Assembly (NCBI GenBank): GCA_000711775.1
Contig: ARYC01019563.1
Span: 1 to 64,000 of the forward strand
Direction: 5' to 3'
Length of the DNA stretch: 64,000 bases
Origin: Oxytricha trifallax
Taxonomy: Eukaryota; Ciliophora; Spirotrichea; Sporadotrichida; Oxytrichidae
Positions 1 to 12,200 of the stretch are shown one piece after another. Below the pieces are notes generated by a model. The model was given only the letters and a program-made list of their open reading frames with translations, ran no database searches and was not told the DNA's origin. Positions within the stretch are counted from its first letter, which is position 1, and every line of letters starts with the position of its first letter. The translations under genes were made by a program, and so were the position numbers.

Positions 1-182
1 AATAAGTTTGGCTTAGAAACACATAAAGTAAGAAGATGTCTGCAAAGAAATTAAGCATAGTAGAGATGATAATCGTGAGAGCTCCAAACTATCCTCGATA
101 AACATTAGATGATATCCTTGATCCACTAGAGAGAGCATAGTTCAAAAGATACAATAAAGATAAACAGATAAAATTTGTTTGA
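1..182 (+). pseudogene. C-terminus of TBE 57-kDa zinc-finger/kinase protein
   Basis: Read with TAA/TAG as Gln, the segment ends in residues like APNYPRQTLDDIL and KDKQIKFV followed by TGA, matching the last ~55 residues of the intact frame at 28987-30435 (APAYPRSSLEDIL, KDKQIKFF). One frame change near position 60 separates the two halves, so this copy is probably not functional. Only the tail beyond the kinase domain is in the window. Confidence 0.75.
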
Positions 183-313
183 AATAATAACACTAATACT
201 CATTAAATATTCATTAAATTCACATAAAACCTGCATTTTTTCTACAAACCCCAATAAGACCACAACTATTCCCTACAAATCAAAGCACTTATAAACCTCA
301 TTAAGGGGTTTTG
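1..313 (+). mobile_element. Right end of a group-B TBE transposon, cut by window start
   Basis: The last ~130 bases match the terminal inverted repeat of the complete element at 28848-32966 (shared blocks around CTACAAATCAAAGCACTTAT and CCTCATTAAGGGGTTTTG). The second C4A4 block expected at the tip is missing: after AAGGGGTTTTG the sequence diverges. Upstream of the repeat is the C-terminus of the element's zinc-finger/kinase gene, as in the intact copy. The element is therefore truncated by the window edge on one side and eroded by about 8 bases at its telomere-like tip. Confidence 0.85.
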
Positions 314-499
314 TTCCTTTACATAAAATTAATTCACATTCAAACCCCAAAACCCTTTCAGTTGTTTGATTGAGTTTTTGATTGATAAAATTAGACTATT
401 AGTGCATACTTTATTATGGTTTTAATAGGGTTTATGTAAAGGTTTAATGTTAAATATTAGTAATTTAAGTGAGTAAAACAAGCGAGTTTTTTAAATATT

Positions 500-1948
500 T
501 CACAAAAACATAAGCTTTGAGTCATGTGACAGTTCTCTGATTTTTATCTTTCTTAGTTGCTGTTTAATTATTTCTATTCTTAATTAATTCTCTTAGCTTG
601 GCTTGATAATAGTTGAGTATGCAAGTTCTCTGAGACCTCCATTTATTTTATTTTTATCGAGATATTGCTTGATTCTTTACTTACAATCTCTCTCACCCTT
701 GCAGCTAAAGTAATCGTTTCTTGGCATGTCACTCTCTATTATCATTACTGCTAGAGCCCAGATAACCCATTAAGTGTCTCCATCTCTCCAGTCCTCTCTC
801 TCTGGGAAATATCCATGAGTACCGTATACATTTCCTATGCAGAGGCTTGCACTCTTTGATCTCTGTTGAAGTCAATAATCTAAACTCTAAGAGGTCGAAA
901 GTCCATCATAATGTTCTCTGGCTTTAAGTCTCTATGAACATAGCCAAGCTTGTGAAGCTCTTCAATACCCTCAACTATTTGCTGCACAATCTAGCCAATT
1001 TATCTTTGGCATCTATTGTCAGATAAAAATTCTCTGTAAGTCATCTCGAGGAGAGGAAGTCTAAATGCAACATGATCTTTTCCAAGTAGCATAGCATCTA
1101 GCTAAATAATATGCTCACACTCTCTTAGCTTTGCCTGTTAAAGAGTATAATACTCATTTAAAAATTCCATTTAGATCTTGTCATCATCAAGGATGTAATT
1201 AAATGGATATATTTTATAGGCATATTGGATTCAGTGATGACTCTCTTCTATACTTTATACTCAAGAGTGAGGTAGCTTTCAAGGCAAGAATCTAAGTCAA
1301 TAATTTATTTAAGATAGGAATCTTCATCGCTTCAATATTTACAATAATTTTTTTTATCTCAGAGACAGGAAAGTTCTTTACAGCATTCTTAATTTTGACT
1401 TACTTCATAACTTCAACTCTAAGAGACTCGGCAGGAATTCTTGATCTTCTTTTTTTATTGGAATCTTTTCTCTAGGTTCATGAATAAAGACAAAACTTTG
1501 ATTGTGCTTTTTCTTTAAGTGCACTTTGAGGTCTCTTGTATGAGAATATGGCTTCTCACAAAACTCACTGATATATTTGCCATTCTTTTTTTAATGCTTT
1601 AGATAAAAACTAGGCATGTCGTTGTGTATATCTCTCAAATGTCTCTTGTAAATTGACTTGTAGAGGAAAACTTTATTGCCTTCTTTGCAATAATAGTCAA
1701 TTTAGGCTTGTAATTATTAATGCTCTATGGCGGGTTGTTTAGCCTCCTCCTAAAATTGAGCAGGAGCTTTGTTGACCTCTTTTTTAACTTATATTTCAAT
1801 CTCAAAGCTAGACTGGTCAAAGTTGTCATAAGTAGACTCCCACTGAGTACAAGCGTCTCTGGTCTCTACTTTTCTTGGTTGCTGGAATGATAACTTTTAT
1901 TGACATTATCCAAGTAATGCCGCTCTTCTCAACAGGTTTAGCGCTCAT
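500..1948 (-). pseudogene. TBE-A zinc-finger/protein-kinase (57-kDa) gene, decayed
   Basis: The start ATGAGCGCT at 1948 matches the starts at 50019 and 56822, and the stop is TGA at 500-502. Recognisable parts are the two Cys2His2-like fingers near 1640-1500, then the kinase lysine region near 1200, the catalytic loop HRDLKPEN near 940 and the GTPGYFP segment near 810. A one-base difference just after the start throws the N-terminus out of frame relative to the sister copies, and further breaks occur inside. The role in TBEs is unproven; zinc finger plus kinase suggests a DNA-binding regulator. Confidence 0.8.
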
Positions 1949-2002
1949 TTTAGTTTCCTGATATATATTATTATAATAATGATAAAATTCACCAAGGTAT
2001 AA

Positions 2003-2238
2003 TGAAACCCCGTTAGTCAATTAAGAATGAAGATTGGGGATTAAGAATAATACAATTAAAATTAAATTATAATTGGCTGAAATTAATTATAATTAGGCAA
2101 AAAACAAATATGCGCACCCTGATTGGTTTATTTTATAGAGACAGCCATAGTTTTAACAATTAGCCGAGACTTTAATAATTTACGCCAATAATAATTTATT
2201 CTTAATTTTATTATTCTTAATTCACTAACGGAGTTTTA
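2003..2238. mobile_element. Small inverted-repeat element (MITE-1) inside the TBE
   Basis: The ends are inverted copies: TGAAACCCCGTTAGTCAATT on the left, and the reverse complement of the right end reads TAAAACTCCGTTAGTGAATT. The copy at 5174-5438 shares both the ends and the internal layout (CCAATAATAATTTATT-like right arm). It encodes nothing. It lies inside the TBE at 341-4614 upstream of its 22-kDa gene, so it inserted later. The A3C4 tips resemble the telomeric tips of the TBEs. Confidence 0.75.
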
Positions 2239-2516
2239 GTAGAGTATAAGACAGTCAGGAAAATTCTTTGCTGAGAGATTAGTAAATTAAAACACCATAG
2301 AAGACTGCAAGTTGACATATTTTTATGAGAATTTTATACGTTTTAGTAAATTATAATGCTCCTAATGAAATTTTGTTTCTCTAGAAGGTCTTCTAAATCA
2401 AGTTTGAACTTAATTTTGAGGACCTCCTAAAATAATTAAACAATATTAGGAGCAATTTAATGGAGATATATTGATAAAAATAGAAATCAATCTGTGAAAC
2501 TTGGCGTAAGTTTTCA

Positions 2517-2638
2517 ATGCTTCTCCGCATATCTTTTCAAGGTTGACCTCCATCCAGTAGGTCCTCCCTATTTAGTAGTAAGATTTTAATAAACTTAGAA
2601 TGGATATCCATAATTTTAACTTTCATTAACATTTCTAG
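2517..2638 (+). promoter_or_regulatory. Conserved leader and 5'-UTR intron of the TBE-A 22-kDa gene
   Basis: A block containing CTTTTCAAGGTTGACCTCC and then TTTAGTAGTAAGATTTTAAT recurs upstream of the 22-kDa gene in groups A, B and C. The AG|GTAAG-like step at 2578 and CTAG at 2638 would define a 61-bp intron that ends just before the start codon at 2654. The group-B copy has the same length (30927-30987). Conservation across diverged groups suggests a promoter plus an untranslated first exon. Confidence 0.55.
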
Positions 2639-2653
2639 AAAGAGGAAAGCAAG

Positions 2654-3419
2654 ATGGAGTCTATGAATGATGCAATGAAGAGAATTTAATCTCAAGATTT
2701 AATAGGAACATTTCGAAGTAAAGAGGACCTCTATAGATGTTTGGTATAGCAAGGTAAGTTCTTAACTAAGATTAATATATTAATAATATTGGATTGTTCT
2801 TGCCAACACAGGAAGGAACTAAAATCTCGTTTTAAGAGCCTTGCTAAGCGAAGATAAAAAAGCATTTTAGAGATATGAAATAAAGATGATAAAGATGCCT
2901 AACTACCCTGAAATCTCTGTAACAAATCTCTTTGATGATGCTTTGAGTTTTTATCCAAATGTTGCTCTCTACCTTCCATCAAGCTGCAACTCTCTAATAA
3001 GTTGCCAGAGAGAAACTTCTTCTTTGGTGTTCTTGGAACTCTGAAACCTGAGTACTTAAATGAAGTGATTTAAGAAGCTCACAAGAAACGCTACAGCATC
3101 TCACCTGAAGAAAAAGAAAAGCAAGGAATTAAAATCAGCAAAACCTAGCTCAAAGAACTGCAGGAGCATCCATTCATCCCTAGTAAGCTTACTCTTCTAA
3201 CTTTATAGAAAAACCTGGAACTGCCATTTAATTGATGAAAAGAGCGCAGCAAATTAAAGCATGAATTGAGTAAAAGACTCTACAAAGATTTCTAAAAGCC
3301 AGACGAGATGAACATAGACGCAGGGGCTGGAACTAGAGAAGAAACATGGGCCCAAGCAAGCCTTAAGAGGAAGAAAAGAAAGAGAAGCCAAATCCCTTAC
3401 GGGAAAATTTAATATGTGA
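2654..3419 (+). pseudogene. TBE-A '22-kDa' ORF, decayed
   Basis: It begins MESMNDAMKRIQSQDLI, with the FRSKEDLYR block shared by all copies, and continues with LSNKLPERNFFFGVLGTL and EAHKKRYSIS, ending in a basic tail. The first intron (starting GTAAGTTCTT near 2753) lacks the expected AG acceptor seen in the 49330-49365 homologue. A frame change follows at the ISF block. The stop TGA (3417-3419) lies seven bases from the convergent transposase stop. The molecular function of this TBE protein is unknown. Confidence 0.75.
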
Positions 3420-3425
3420 ACTTAT

Positions 3426-4476
3426 TCATTCGCTTAAATCTAAAACTTATTTATAAACACAAAATCTCCCCTCTTGCACATACTTTAGCTTTATCATCGC
3501 TGACTCTCTTAGCAGCACTCTTAATATAATCTACTGTATCTATCTTCAAGTCGTGCATCAAGTGATAGAGCAGCAATTTCTTATAATGACCTTTCAATAA
3601 CCCCCCTCCCCAATATAATTCAATTCCATTGAACTGAGGGCTGTAAGGAACATTAAATACAGGTGTTATGTTTAGCCTTTAATACTCCTTCCTTGAGTCT
3701 TTAGTTTTATGAACTGACAAGTTATCAACGAAGAGAATAATCTCTTAGTCAGCGTACTTATCTCTGAGTCATTGCAAGAACTTAATATATAATTCAGTCT
3801 TTATAGAACGAGGGTGAATAACATAAGTCTCGAGGCCACTATCTTCACTTATTCCACCAAGAATAGCATGAGTTTACACCTTTTAATCATAAACTTCAAT
3901 GTTACTATACCTCTTATACCAAGACCTTGATATGAAGGTATTAAAAGTGAACACTGCCTAATCAGCGTGTATAAACTTTATATTATGCTCTTAAGACCTC
4001 TGCATTTAATCAAATATATAATTTAAATTATCTTATAAAAGGGAACATTAAAGTCAATCACTCTCTTAATGCGATTGACTGTCTTGTAAGATATTCCATT
4101 CTTTTTATAAATGTTAGCTATCGATTAAGCAGATATGTGAAGCTCAGGAAATTGAAATTGGCGATGAAACATCATAGACCTCTCGGCTAGATAGAAATGA
4201 GCCCAGTATTTAAGAGTCTTTTCATTAATAAGATATTCAATATGATGCTGCTAAAATTTTAACGGTCTCTTAGGCTTAGAATTAAGATGCTATCTCTTTA
4301 AATTCAATGATAATAGACAGTGAGACCTCACAATTGCAGGAGATTTAGGAGGAGCCTTGCTATAGACGTATAATTCAAACAGGCGTGAGTTATTCACTAT
4401 ATTCATCAAATCCATATCGCAACTTAAACAATAAATCTATATACTCACTGTCATAAACTGACCCCAAACATCGCAT
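3426..4476 (-). pseudogene. TBE-A DDE transposase (42-kDa), decayed
   Basis: Tc1/mariner-IS630 type transposase. The conserved parts are HADEAVFTFNTFI (first Asp), FVDNLSVHKT (second Asp) and YSPQFNGIELYW (Glu), in that order. The start is ATGCGATGT at 4476, just inside the right inverted repeat, and the stop is TGA at 3426-3428. Frame breaks occur near the N-terminus compared with the sister copy at 47621-48669, and there is a G-rich insertion after the Glu motif near 3600. Its normal role is cut-and-paste movement of the element. Confidence 0.85.
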
Positions 4477-4617
4477 ATACTCACTTAAAAAACTAATATT
4501 TAAACATTAAACTCCTATATAAACCCTATTAAAACCCTAATAAAGTATGCACCAATAGTCTACTTTTATAAATCAAAAACTCAATCAAACTACTGAAAGA
4601 GTTTTGGGGTTTTGATT

Positions 4618-5173
4618 GGTTATATAAGTATATAGAAAGTAGTCTAACTTGAAAATAAGAGCTTATTAAAGAAGTTTCTCAAAATCTCTCATAATTAAAA
4701 CATCTTTAATATGTGTTAAGATTATTTTGTTTTATTATATAGATAATTTTGTAAATAATTATGAATAATATATTATACTTAGAATATATCTAAGATTCTA
4801 TAATAGTGAGGATAACTCTTAATTGTTTATATACTGCTACTTGACTATATTACAGTTCATAAACATTCTCAATAAGTCAATGAGATTTGTACTTATGATA
4901 AAAGCTGAAGGTTGTTAAATATTTTTGCATTAGTGCAACTTTATTTATTAAATTACTTATAGAAATTGAATGAAATTAAGCAGATGATTAACACACACTA
5001 ATTTGCATTTAAATAATTAATTAACAAATATAGTTTTAATCTTTAATATAACATGACATTGGTAATATCAGATCATTTATTTTAGTGAGGAGACTTTCTA
5101 CTGGTTATATTATACAAAGTTATTTTTCAATAATAAATCATTTAAGAGTTATCTATAAAATTAAAGACACTAA
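4618..5173. other. AT-rich spacer
   Basis: About 80% A+T. No frame, repeat or RNA gene could be supported. Confidence 0.6.
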
Positions 5174-5438
5174 TAAAACCCCATAGAGCAATTAAGACAC
5201 GAAAATTGGGGTTAAGAACAATTAAACTAAAAATTAATAATTATTGCCGCATAATTATAATGTTTGGGCTAATTATTAAAACTATTGGCTCGATTAATTG
5301 TCCATATAAAATAATCCAATCAGGATGTGCAAATTTAATTTTAGCCTAATTTATATATTTTCAGCCAATAATTATTAATCTTTAATTTAATTGTTCTTAA
5401 CCCCAATCTTCGTGTCTTAATTGATCTAGGGGGTTTTA
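5174..5438. mobile_element. Small inverted-repeat element (MITE-2)
   Basis: The left arm is TAAAACCCCATAGAGCAATT and the right arm, reverse complemented, is TAAAACCCCCTAGATCAATT. Arms of about 70 bp pair across a short AT-rich centre that includes CCAATCAGGATG, also seen in MITE-1 as a CCTGATTGG form. The ends fit a TA target duplication. It is non-coding, 265 bp long and the same family as 2003-2238. Confidence 0.8.
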
Positions 5439-7640
5439 ATTTGCAGCTCATGTATATATTCTAGATTTAATTAATTAATAAACTTTACATAAATATCACA
5501 ACTACAAATATTATATTATACAGAAAAAATAAAATCTTAAACAAATAGCCTTATTAAAATAATATTTAAGAAGTTATAACTCTTGAAATCAGCTTTAGAT
5601 TTATAAAATACTACATCAACAGCATACACTACTTGCATCAAATCTGAAGTAGTCCTTTTTTCAATGTAAATCATTTCTATATTTGATGTGTAGCACCCTT
5701 AATTCTTTGCTGTCACTTTTAAATCACTTGACTACCTTACAATTTTCCACATTCTATTTATTTTAATATATTTATGCCACTCTAGACATAATATAGATGT
5801 ATGTGGCATTTCTCTAAATCTTTGATGCTTAGTTTTAAGTGAAACATCTAGCCTAAATAGATGAGATTAATGTCGTATTTGGTGAGGTCATTTTAGTAAG
5901 ATAATCATAAAGACGAGAGTTCATTCTTTAGCATTTTACCATCTAATAGAACAGTGTCTGGTCTTTTATTCAACCAAGATTCAAGCATTTAAGTAAAACT
6001 CTATAATTTACATGTTATTCTGGATTTAAATAGTGGAGTATAAATCATAAATATATTATAAATCATTAGATTAATAATCATTCTATGACAAATATAAGTA
6101 ATCTTGTTTATTCTACTTACTCAGGCCACTTGATATCAATTGGTCTTCTCCTTTATGTTTTCATCATCTGCCACTCCTTTTTCATCATAAGCATCAATAG
6201 AAAGTACTTGATTACAATATTTAAATATGCATATTTATATTTTACTTCAAGTTAAACTCTAATTAATGGTTTATTAAGCTCGTGAAAGGGCACTCGAAAC
6301 TGAATGCAACAAGTAGATTTCATAATAAGTTTAAGTAAATAGTTTAAAATGTTACTAATTTGATCTTTTTGCAAGTTTTATTCACTTCATTGCTTATTTT
6401 TCAGTGAACTACCGAAGAAATAGTTGATTATTGAAGTACAAGCTGTATTAGTGATGTTCATTTGTTTGTAATTAAATACCTCATGATTTATAGTGCATGA
6501 TAGCAAGGACTAGATGCAATTAGCTACCTTTAAATCTTCGATAACTCTTTCTTTTCTAAATTATAGACAATAATATAATTAATTATTTTAATAATTATAT
6601 GCTAATAAAGATTGATTGCAATAAATCTCTTTTGTTTATAATAATATTTAATATTTAAATGGTAAACTAAACTTAAATGAGTGTTGTTAGCGAAATTAGA
6701 CTCTTTTATACTGATTATTGTATTAATGTCTGTATGGTACTTCCATAAGACTATCACATTCTCTGATTCAACAAGTTATCAAGTCTTCCTGCATTTTGAG
6801 GCTCACACCCGAAGTATTCTTGTTTCTATTCACAATATTATCAGCATTAACCTTATTGCAGAGAAGTTTAGCCTTCTGCTTGGTATGAGTGTCATTCAAC
6901 GTGAACATGTGGCAAATCATTCTTAGCATTGTCGTTGGGATGTAATCTGCAAAAACTCATTTGTAGTTGTTTATTAATAATTGTAGAACTGGCTCTTATC
7001 TGTTGCAATGGATATTGAAGGGTTTATTAATATAAAAATGAGTCTAAGGATTTATACAAAAATCCTTATGTTTGAAGTTAAACTCTTTTCAAATATATAT
7101 ATATTTATATTTATATAAACTATCATTAATTAATGATTGAAAAATGAACAAAGTATTATATAAAGCATCTATAAAAGGTACGCATTATCTTAAATAATCC
7201 TACTTTTAATTTCATCTTCTTTCACATTCTTTCCTGATTAAACTTGGATACTAAATAGATCTAAAATTAAATGATAATTATCATAAAATATTAAAGCATC
7301 ATGAAACTACTATTATAAATAATATGTCTAATATGGTATCATTTTGCCACTAAAAAACTTCATTATTCTAGCTTTTTTCATTTATTTATAAGCTTAATCT
7401 CCTACTAATTAAAGATTCCCTTTGCTTAACCAAATTAATCTTGTTAAATAATAAATTTCTCATGATATGCGTAAAATAACAATAAAACTATAAAAACTTT
7501 GTGCTGAGATTATGAGAATTTATAATATTACTATTAAGTTGATAACAGTAGTAGTAGTAAATAATAACTTGAAGTAAATTAAAATAACGAATAATTCACA
7601 AGTGATCATAGCATGTGAGATGTAAATATAATAACTAATA
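5439..7640. other. AT-rich region with no supported gene
   Basis: Some slightly GC-richer stretches (5640-6000 minus, 6680-6930 plus) have short open frames, for instance a minus-strand reading with MLESWLNKRPDTVLLDG near 5985. None extends far or matches a family I recognise, so they could be remnants of older inserts. Confidence 0.4.
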
Positions 7641-7679
7641 AAAGCATGCTTGAGATGTTCACCGCTGATTCATTCAATA

Positions 7680-8780
7680 GTTTTCACCTTGTTCATCTTC
7701 CAACATTTTCTATTCTGCCACATATTGCTTGATGGCTTTACCGGGTTTCTTTTGAACAGTCTTTTTGTAGTGATTTGATATTCTCTCTATATCTTTAGTA
7801 GCTATTTGTTAGTCATCTCTGTTCTGTTGTTGCTCTGATCCATCCCTGGATAAGAAACATTCCTGCTCCGTGAAATGTCATCAAATTCAACACCAGCGTT
7901 CTCTAGACGTTCAAATTCTTGCTCTAACTCTGTTTGACAGTCATTCCTTTGGACTATATCTTCCCAGTTGTCTTTTGCTAGTAAGAGCTCACTTAAAGCT
8001 ATCCGTTTCCCTACTCTGCTTGACTACATGCCATTATTCTCTTTTTCTTGATTCTAATATGCCTATTCCTCTCTGATCAATATCCAGATTTAACTATTTC
8101 CATCTTTGTGAAGCCGACTTCCAAGTTCAACATTAGATAGCATCGTTGCATGCTTAATCAGTCCTTCGAGATAATTTAGAATATTGTTAATCTTCATAGC
8201 TATATGGTTTTCTAATAGGAAGGCCAACAATCCACAATCTTCAGGGTCTTTCACTAGATTAGTCTACATTTTTCTTACCGCATTTTAAATTTTGTACTCA
8301 CCACTAATTGTTTCCTAAGTGACTTAATTTATCCAGTAGATTTTATAGAATTGTCATGCTCCTGATTTACCTCCTGGTATCAGATACCTCTATTTACTTT
8401 TACTCCTTCTCTATTTTGGCCACTATCCAATTCTAACAGTTCTTCTCACTGCTTTAGCAGCATATCGGGATGATGACATTTGTGATATCGTCCATAATTC
8501 TCTCATATCTGTTATTGTCTAGTTCCAATCTGTTGACCCAATATACTTCTCCATCTAGTGAATTCCTTTGTCATTCACGGCATGCAAGTGTTTATCTTTC
8601 TAGTATGAAAACTTCACATCTCCAATCTAGCTCATAGCTATTTCTAGAGTCTCTTTGTTAATGTGGCTACCAGAAATCATATCAAAATGTTGCGTTTCTT
8701 CGTTAATCTCAATTGAGTGAATCTTTTGCTTCTCTGATTACAGGTCACTTTCTCTCACTCCTTTTCTTCAGGCATCTTCC
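7680..8780 (-). pseudogene. LINE 1 second ORF, function unknown
   Basis: The minus-strand reading contains RKGVRESDLQSEKQ and SIEINEETQHFDMISGSHI, which align with RKGMQEWDLWTEKQ and WREINESWQHEDMIPGKHI in LINE 2. The downstream part is hydrophilic with acidic and glutamine-rich stretches (for example ELEQEFERLENAGVEFDD). No known domain is recognised. It lies 3' of the RT frame, whereas ORF1 of most two-ORF LINEs is 5'. The reading frame changes several times. Confidence 0.6.
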
Positions 8781-9229
8781 CTATCCTTAAATCAGTAAAT
8801 TTTCAAAAAATTGAAAAATTATAAATTAATAATCAAGAATGAAGAATTATTGTAATTGTTAATTTTAAATACATTTAGTTTAGGAGCTTCTAAAACTTTT
8901 TAATTTTGAGTTAGCTCGTATTTTATAATAACTGATTTTTATAATAGACTTATTTACATTTTTGTCAATGCTCATAATATATTTGAATTTTAATTATTAA
9001 TCCAATAAATAGAACCCATTTTTAAAAATTGCATTTGTGATGGTTTATTTTTAATTACTTATATCTATTAGTTGATATATTAAAGCTTAGAATATTTTTT
9101 ATTTAAACATTAGTTCATATATTGCTTATTTAAATTATTCACACTTACTATACTTACACTCAGAAATATATCTTATTATAATTAAAACACAAAAATTATA
9201 AATCTAAATTTTTTTTATTATTTACTCAT

Positions 9230-12200
9230 TCGCTACCAAATCTAAGTAGTTTTTCTGAATCTTCTCATTAGAGCTTTCTCAACTTGGTTCTGATGCTGGG
9301 AAAACAAACGATGGTAACCATTCTTATAATTTGAGATTACCTTCCTTTCTTGGTTTATATGATTTTGCCAAATCCCTAGCATGTTTCTTCCTATTGGTCA
9401 AAGAGGTATTTTATCTCATTTTGTCAGCTTAAATGCAATCCGAATCGTCTTTATGTTTGTCAAACTGAGTTCGCAGTCTCTTAGCTTGGTTGATCTTCTT
9501 GCTGGATTTGGAGTTTCCAATCTTGAGTTTACTCTTGAACCCCATCTGTTTGTTTTAGGTAATCGCCAAATGTGTTCTCTTTCTCTAATACCTAGCTCTT
9601 CTTGGTCTCTACTCCTGTCTCCATGGCAATGACGAATCAATTGGACTTGCTCCCAGAACTGTCTCTTCTCCTATATTTTGCTCTTTTTATTATTGTCTTC
9701 ACAAACTATGAACTTCTGTTCTTCTATCCATAGTTATGTTTACTGAATTTTTACTCCTAAAGTCTAATTTCTATTAATTTTATTATTAATCTTTCTCATT
9801 CTTAATTTTTAAATATAATTTTATAATGTTACAATTCTCAGATCAAACTTATTTTTTCCCTTTTTTAGTATTTTGTTTGTATATTCACTTTATTGAATTC
9901 TTTTGTAATTTCTATTTATCGTATTCTCTCTCTCCATCACTATTCTTTTACATAAATTGTCTAAATCATTCTCTTCACTTTTTTATAATAACCATGCCCC
10001 TCTAGTTGTTTAATTCTTTGGTCTAGCCAAATCATATTTGAAATAATCTCAATTTGTAGTTTGCTACTCATCATGTCAATAAGTCTGTTCTCCCTAATTT
10101 ATTTCGAGAATCTTTTTATGTCTCCAGCAACATTTATCAAATTACTATTCTTGAAATGAATGATTGCTGTCAACAAATCCTCAATGAACATTATAATAGT
10201 AGCTCATATCATAGTTCACTATGGTTCTTCCCTAACTTAGAACTATCATTGTGTCCATCACATTTTTAGTCAAAATTAGTTTCTTTCTTTTCTAGAGTAC
10301 CTCCCATTGCTATTTTATTTTTTGGGGGCTTTCTTTTTCACAAATCAGTCCATGTCGCTTTTAATCAGCTTTGTGTTCTTCTGAACCAATTATAAAATGA
10401 TATCTCTAGTGTTGGTGTCTTTTAGCTAGGTTACATTTCTTAGTAGTTTGTTTGAAATGTCCCTCGATATCCCAAACGCAATTCTTTTGAGTTGAATTTA
10501 CATTCGTTCTATTTCTTTTATTTTTACGAATTTAGCTGCTGCTAACGGAGTATATTTTTATATGATTAATTATCTTATTTACGCCATCATTATCGTATCA
10601 TAAATCTTTGGGTTGTTCGACTTTTTCAACCTATGGTAAAATTCTGTTTTTTTGCCTAATTTCATTACGAGTATTTTTTAAGAATTGTTACGCTTTGAGA
10701 CATATATTGAGTCCTAAGAATTTTACCTCGCTAACCTTCTAAATAAATACCATTAATTTGACTTATCTTTTCAGACTTCTTAGCATCACTTTGAAATACT
10801 GTCTTCTTCTTGTTCAGCTTCAAGTTGTGCGTCTATTTAAGTTTCTTCAAGCTATCAAGCACTCTCTTGAATTATTCGAAGTCATTAATGTTTACTAATA
10901 TATCATCAGCAAATGCTATAAACTTTCCTTATTTTATTAGTGAAAATAGTTCAAGTTGTAAATAGATAGTATCAAGTAAAATATATGTTAAGTAAATTGG
11001 TGATTATCTGCTTCCCTAAGCTACTTCCTGTACGGTTCTTATCCCTTCTGCCTCTAATTTAATCTTGTTACCTTAGTATAAGTCTTCTTTTAGCTTGAAT
11101 ATTATGGTGTTCTTCTCTAATTTTATTCTCTTTCTTTAAATGTCTTTCATCATGTCTTTCCAGACAGAATCATAAGCCTTTTGGAGATCTAATAAAAATT
11201 TGCTTCTCTCTAATTACGCTTCTTCCTCGATGATTTGATGTGCTCTAACATTCTATAATCAGTATGCCAATGAAAAATGTAAGTTCTTAAAGGAATTAAT
11301 ATATAATTATAAGGCATTTTAAAAGTAGTGATTCCTACTTTTAGAAGGTTTACCCTCCCTAATAACCAATTTAGTATATACATACTTTTGTTAAAAATCT
11401 AGAAAGACTTACCTTGAATTGTTTTGGACCTCTAAATTCGAATCGACATGGATACAGTAGATTCTCATTAAATTGATATGCTTAATTTTACTCTTCTTGA
11501 ACCCATTCTAATAATTTCCGTTTAAAAAAGATAACTTTTATATTAAATCTTATTGATTATCACTTTTTCTATGATTTTAATTCAATGAGAGTTTACCACT
11601 ATCGGCCTAGTGTTTCCAATTTATGGGTACAAGTCACCCTATCCTTTACTCATAAGGACAAGTCTTCCATTTTCAATGTATTCCGAAACAGTGGCAGAGT
11701 TCAACTATTCAAGCATTATGTAATTTTGTACTTACTGTCTCCAGAATTTTTTCTGATAATTTTAGTTATAACTTCCCATCAAGTCCATCTGGTCCAATTG
11801 CTTTGTTAGAGTTACATTCTTTAATACTTTAGACTACATCATCGACAAAGTGAAACTCCCCAGTTTCCTGTTCATCTTCCACTACTGTGTCTGGTCGTTC
11901 CATTGCTTCCTCTTTCCAGATCATGTTATCTTTGAATATATACTTGTAAAATTCCCGGACTTTTTTCTTGGAATGTTCTCCCTATATTAATTGTCAATTC
12001 TTTGATTCATGACATTTAATAGGAAAAGTCAATTTGTTATTTTGTTCATCTCTAATAGGTGAATAACACTTAAATTAAAAACTATGATTGAATAAAAATA
12101 AAGTATCAAAGCAGATCTTATGATGAACAAGTAATGAGTTCATATGAGAGATTAAATTAATTATATAATTTACTATAAAACCTCATTTAACATCCTCCAT

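Larger units (their letters stand above)
341..4614. mobile_element. Complete group-A TBE transposon, 4274 bp, ATT target duplication
   Basis: Both ends carry C4A4-type tips (left CAAACCCCAAAACCCTTTCAG, right the inverted equivalent with TTTGGGGTTTTG) followed by ~130 bp inverted repeats (341-480 and 4470-4614). ATT flanks both sides (338-340 and 4615-4617), fitting the ANT target preference known for TBEs. Gene order from left: kinase (minus), 22-kDa (plus), transposase (minus). An inverted-repeat element has inserted at 2003-2238 between the kinase and 22-kDa genes. All three genes have frame breaks, so the copy is structurally whole but decayed. Confidence 0.93.

Noticed and set aside
341-362. 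C4A4 repeats as genuine telomeres or chromosome ends
   Set aside because: They occur at transposon tips with target duplications and continue into germline DNA on both sides.
6681-6926. 81-codon ATG frame on the plus strand
   Set aside because: Low-complexity hydrophobic composition, no start context or homologue, and typical of chance frames in AT-rich DNA.
9381-9632. Plus-strand frame of 83 codons
   Set aside because: Antisense shadow of the LINE 1 RT C-terminus, which is in frame on the minus strand.
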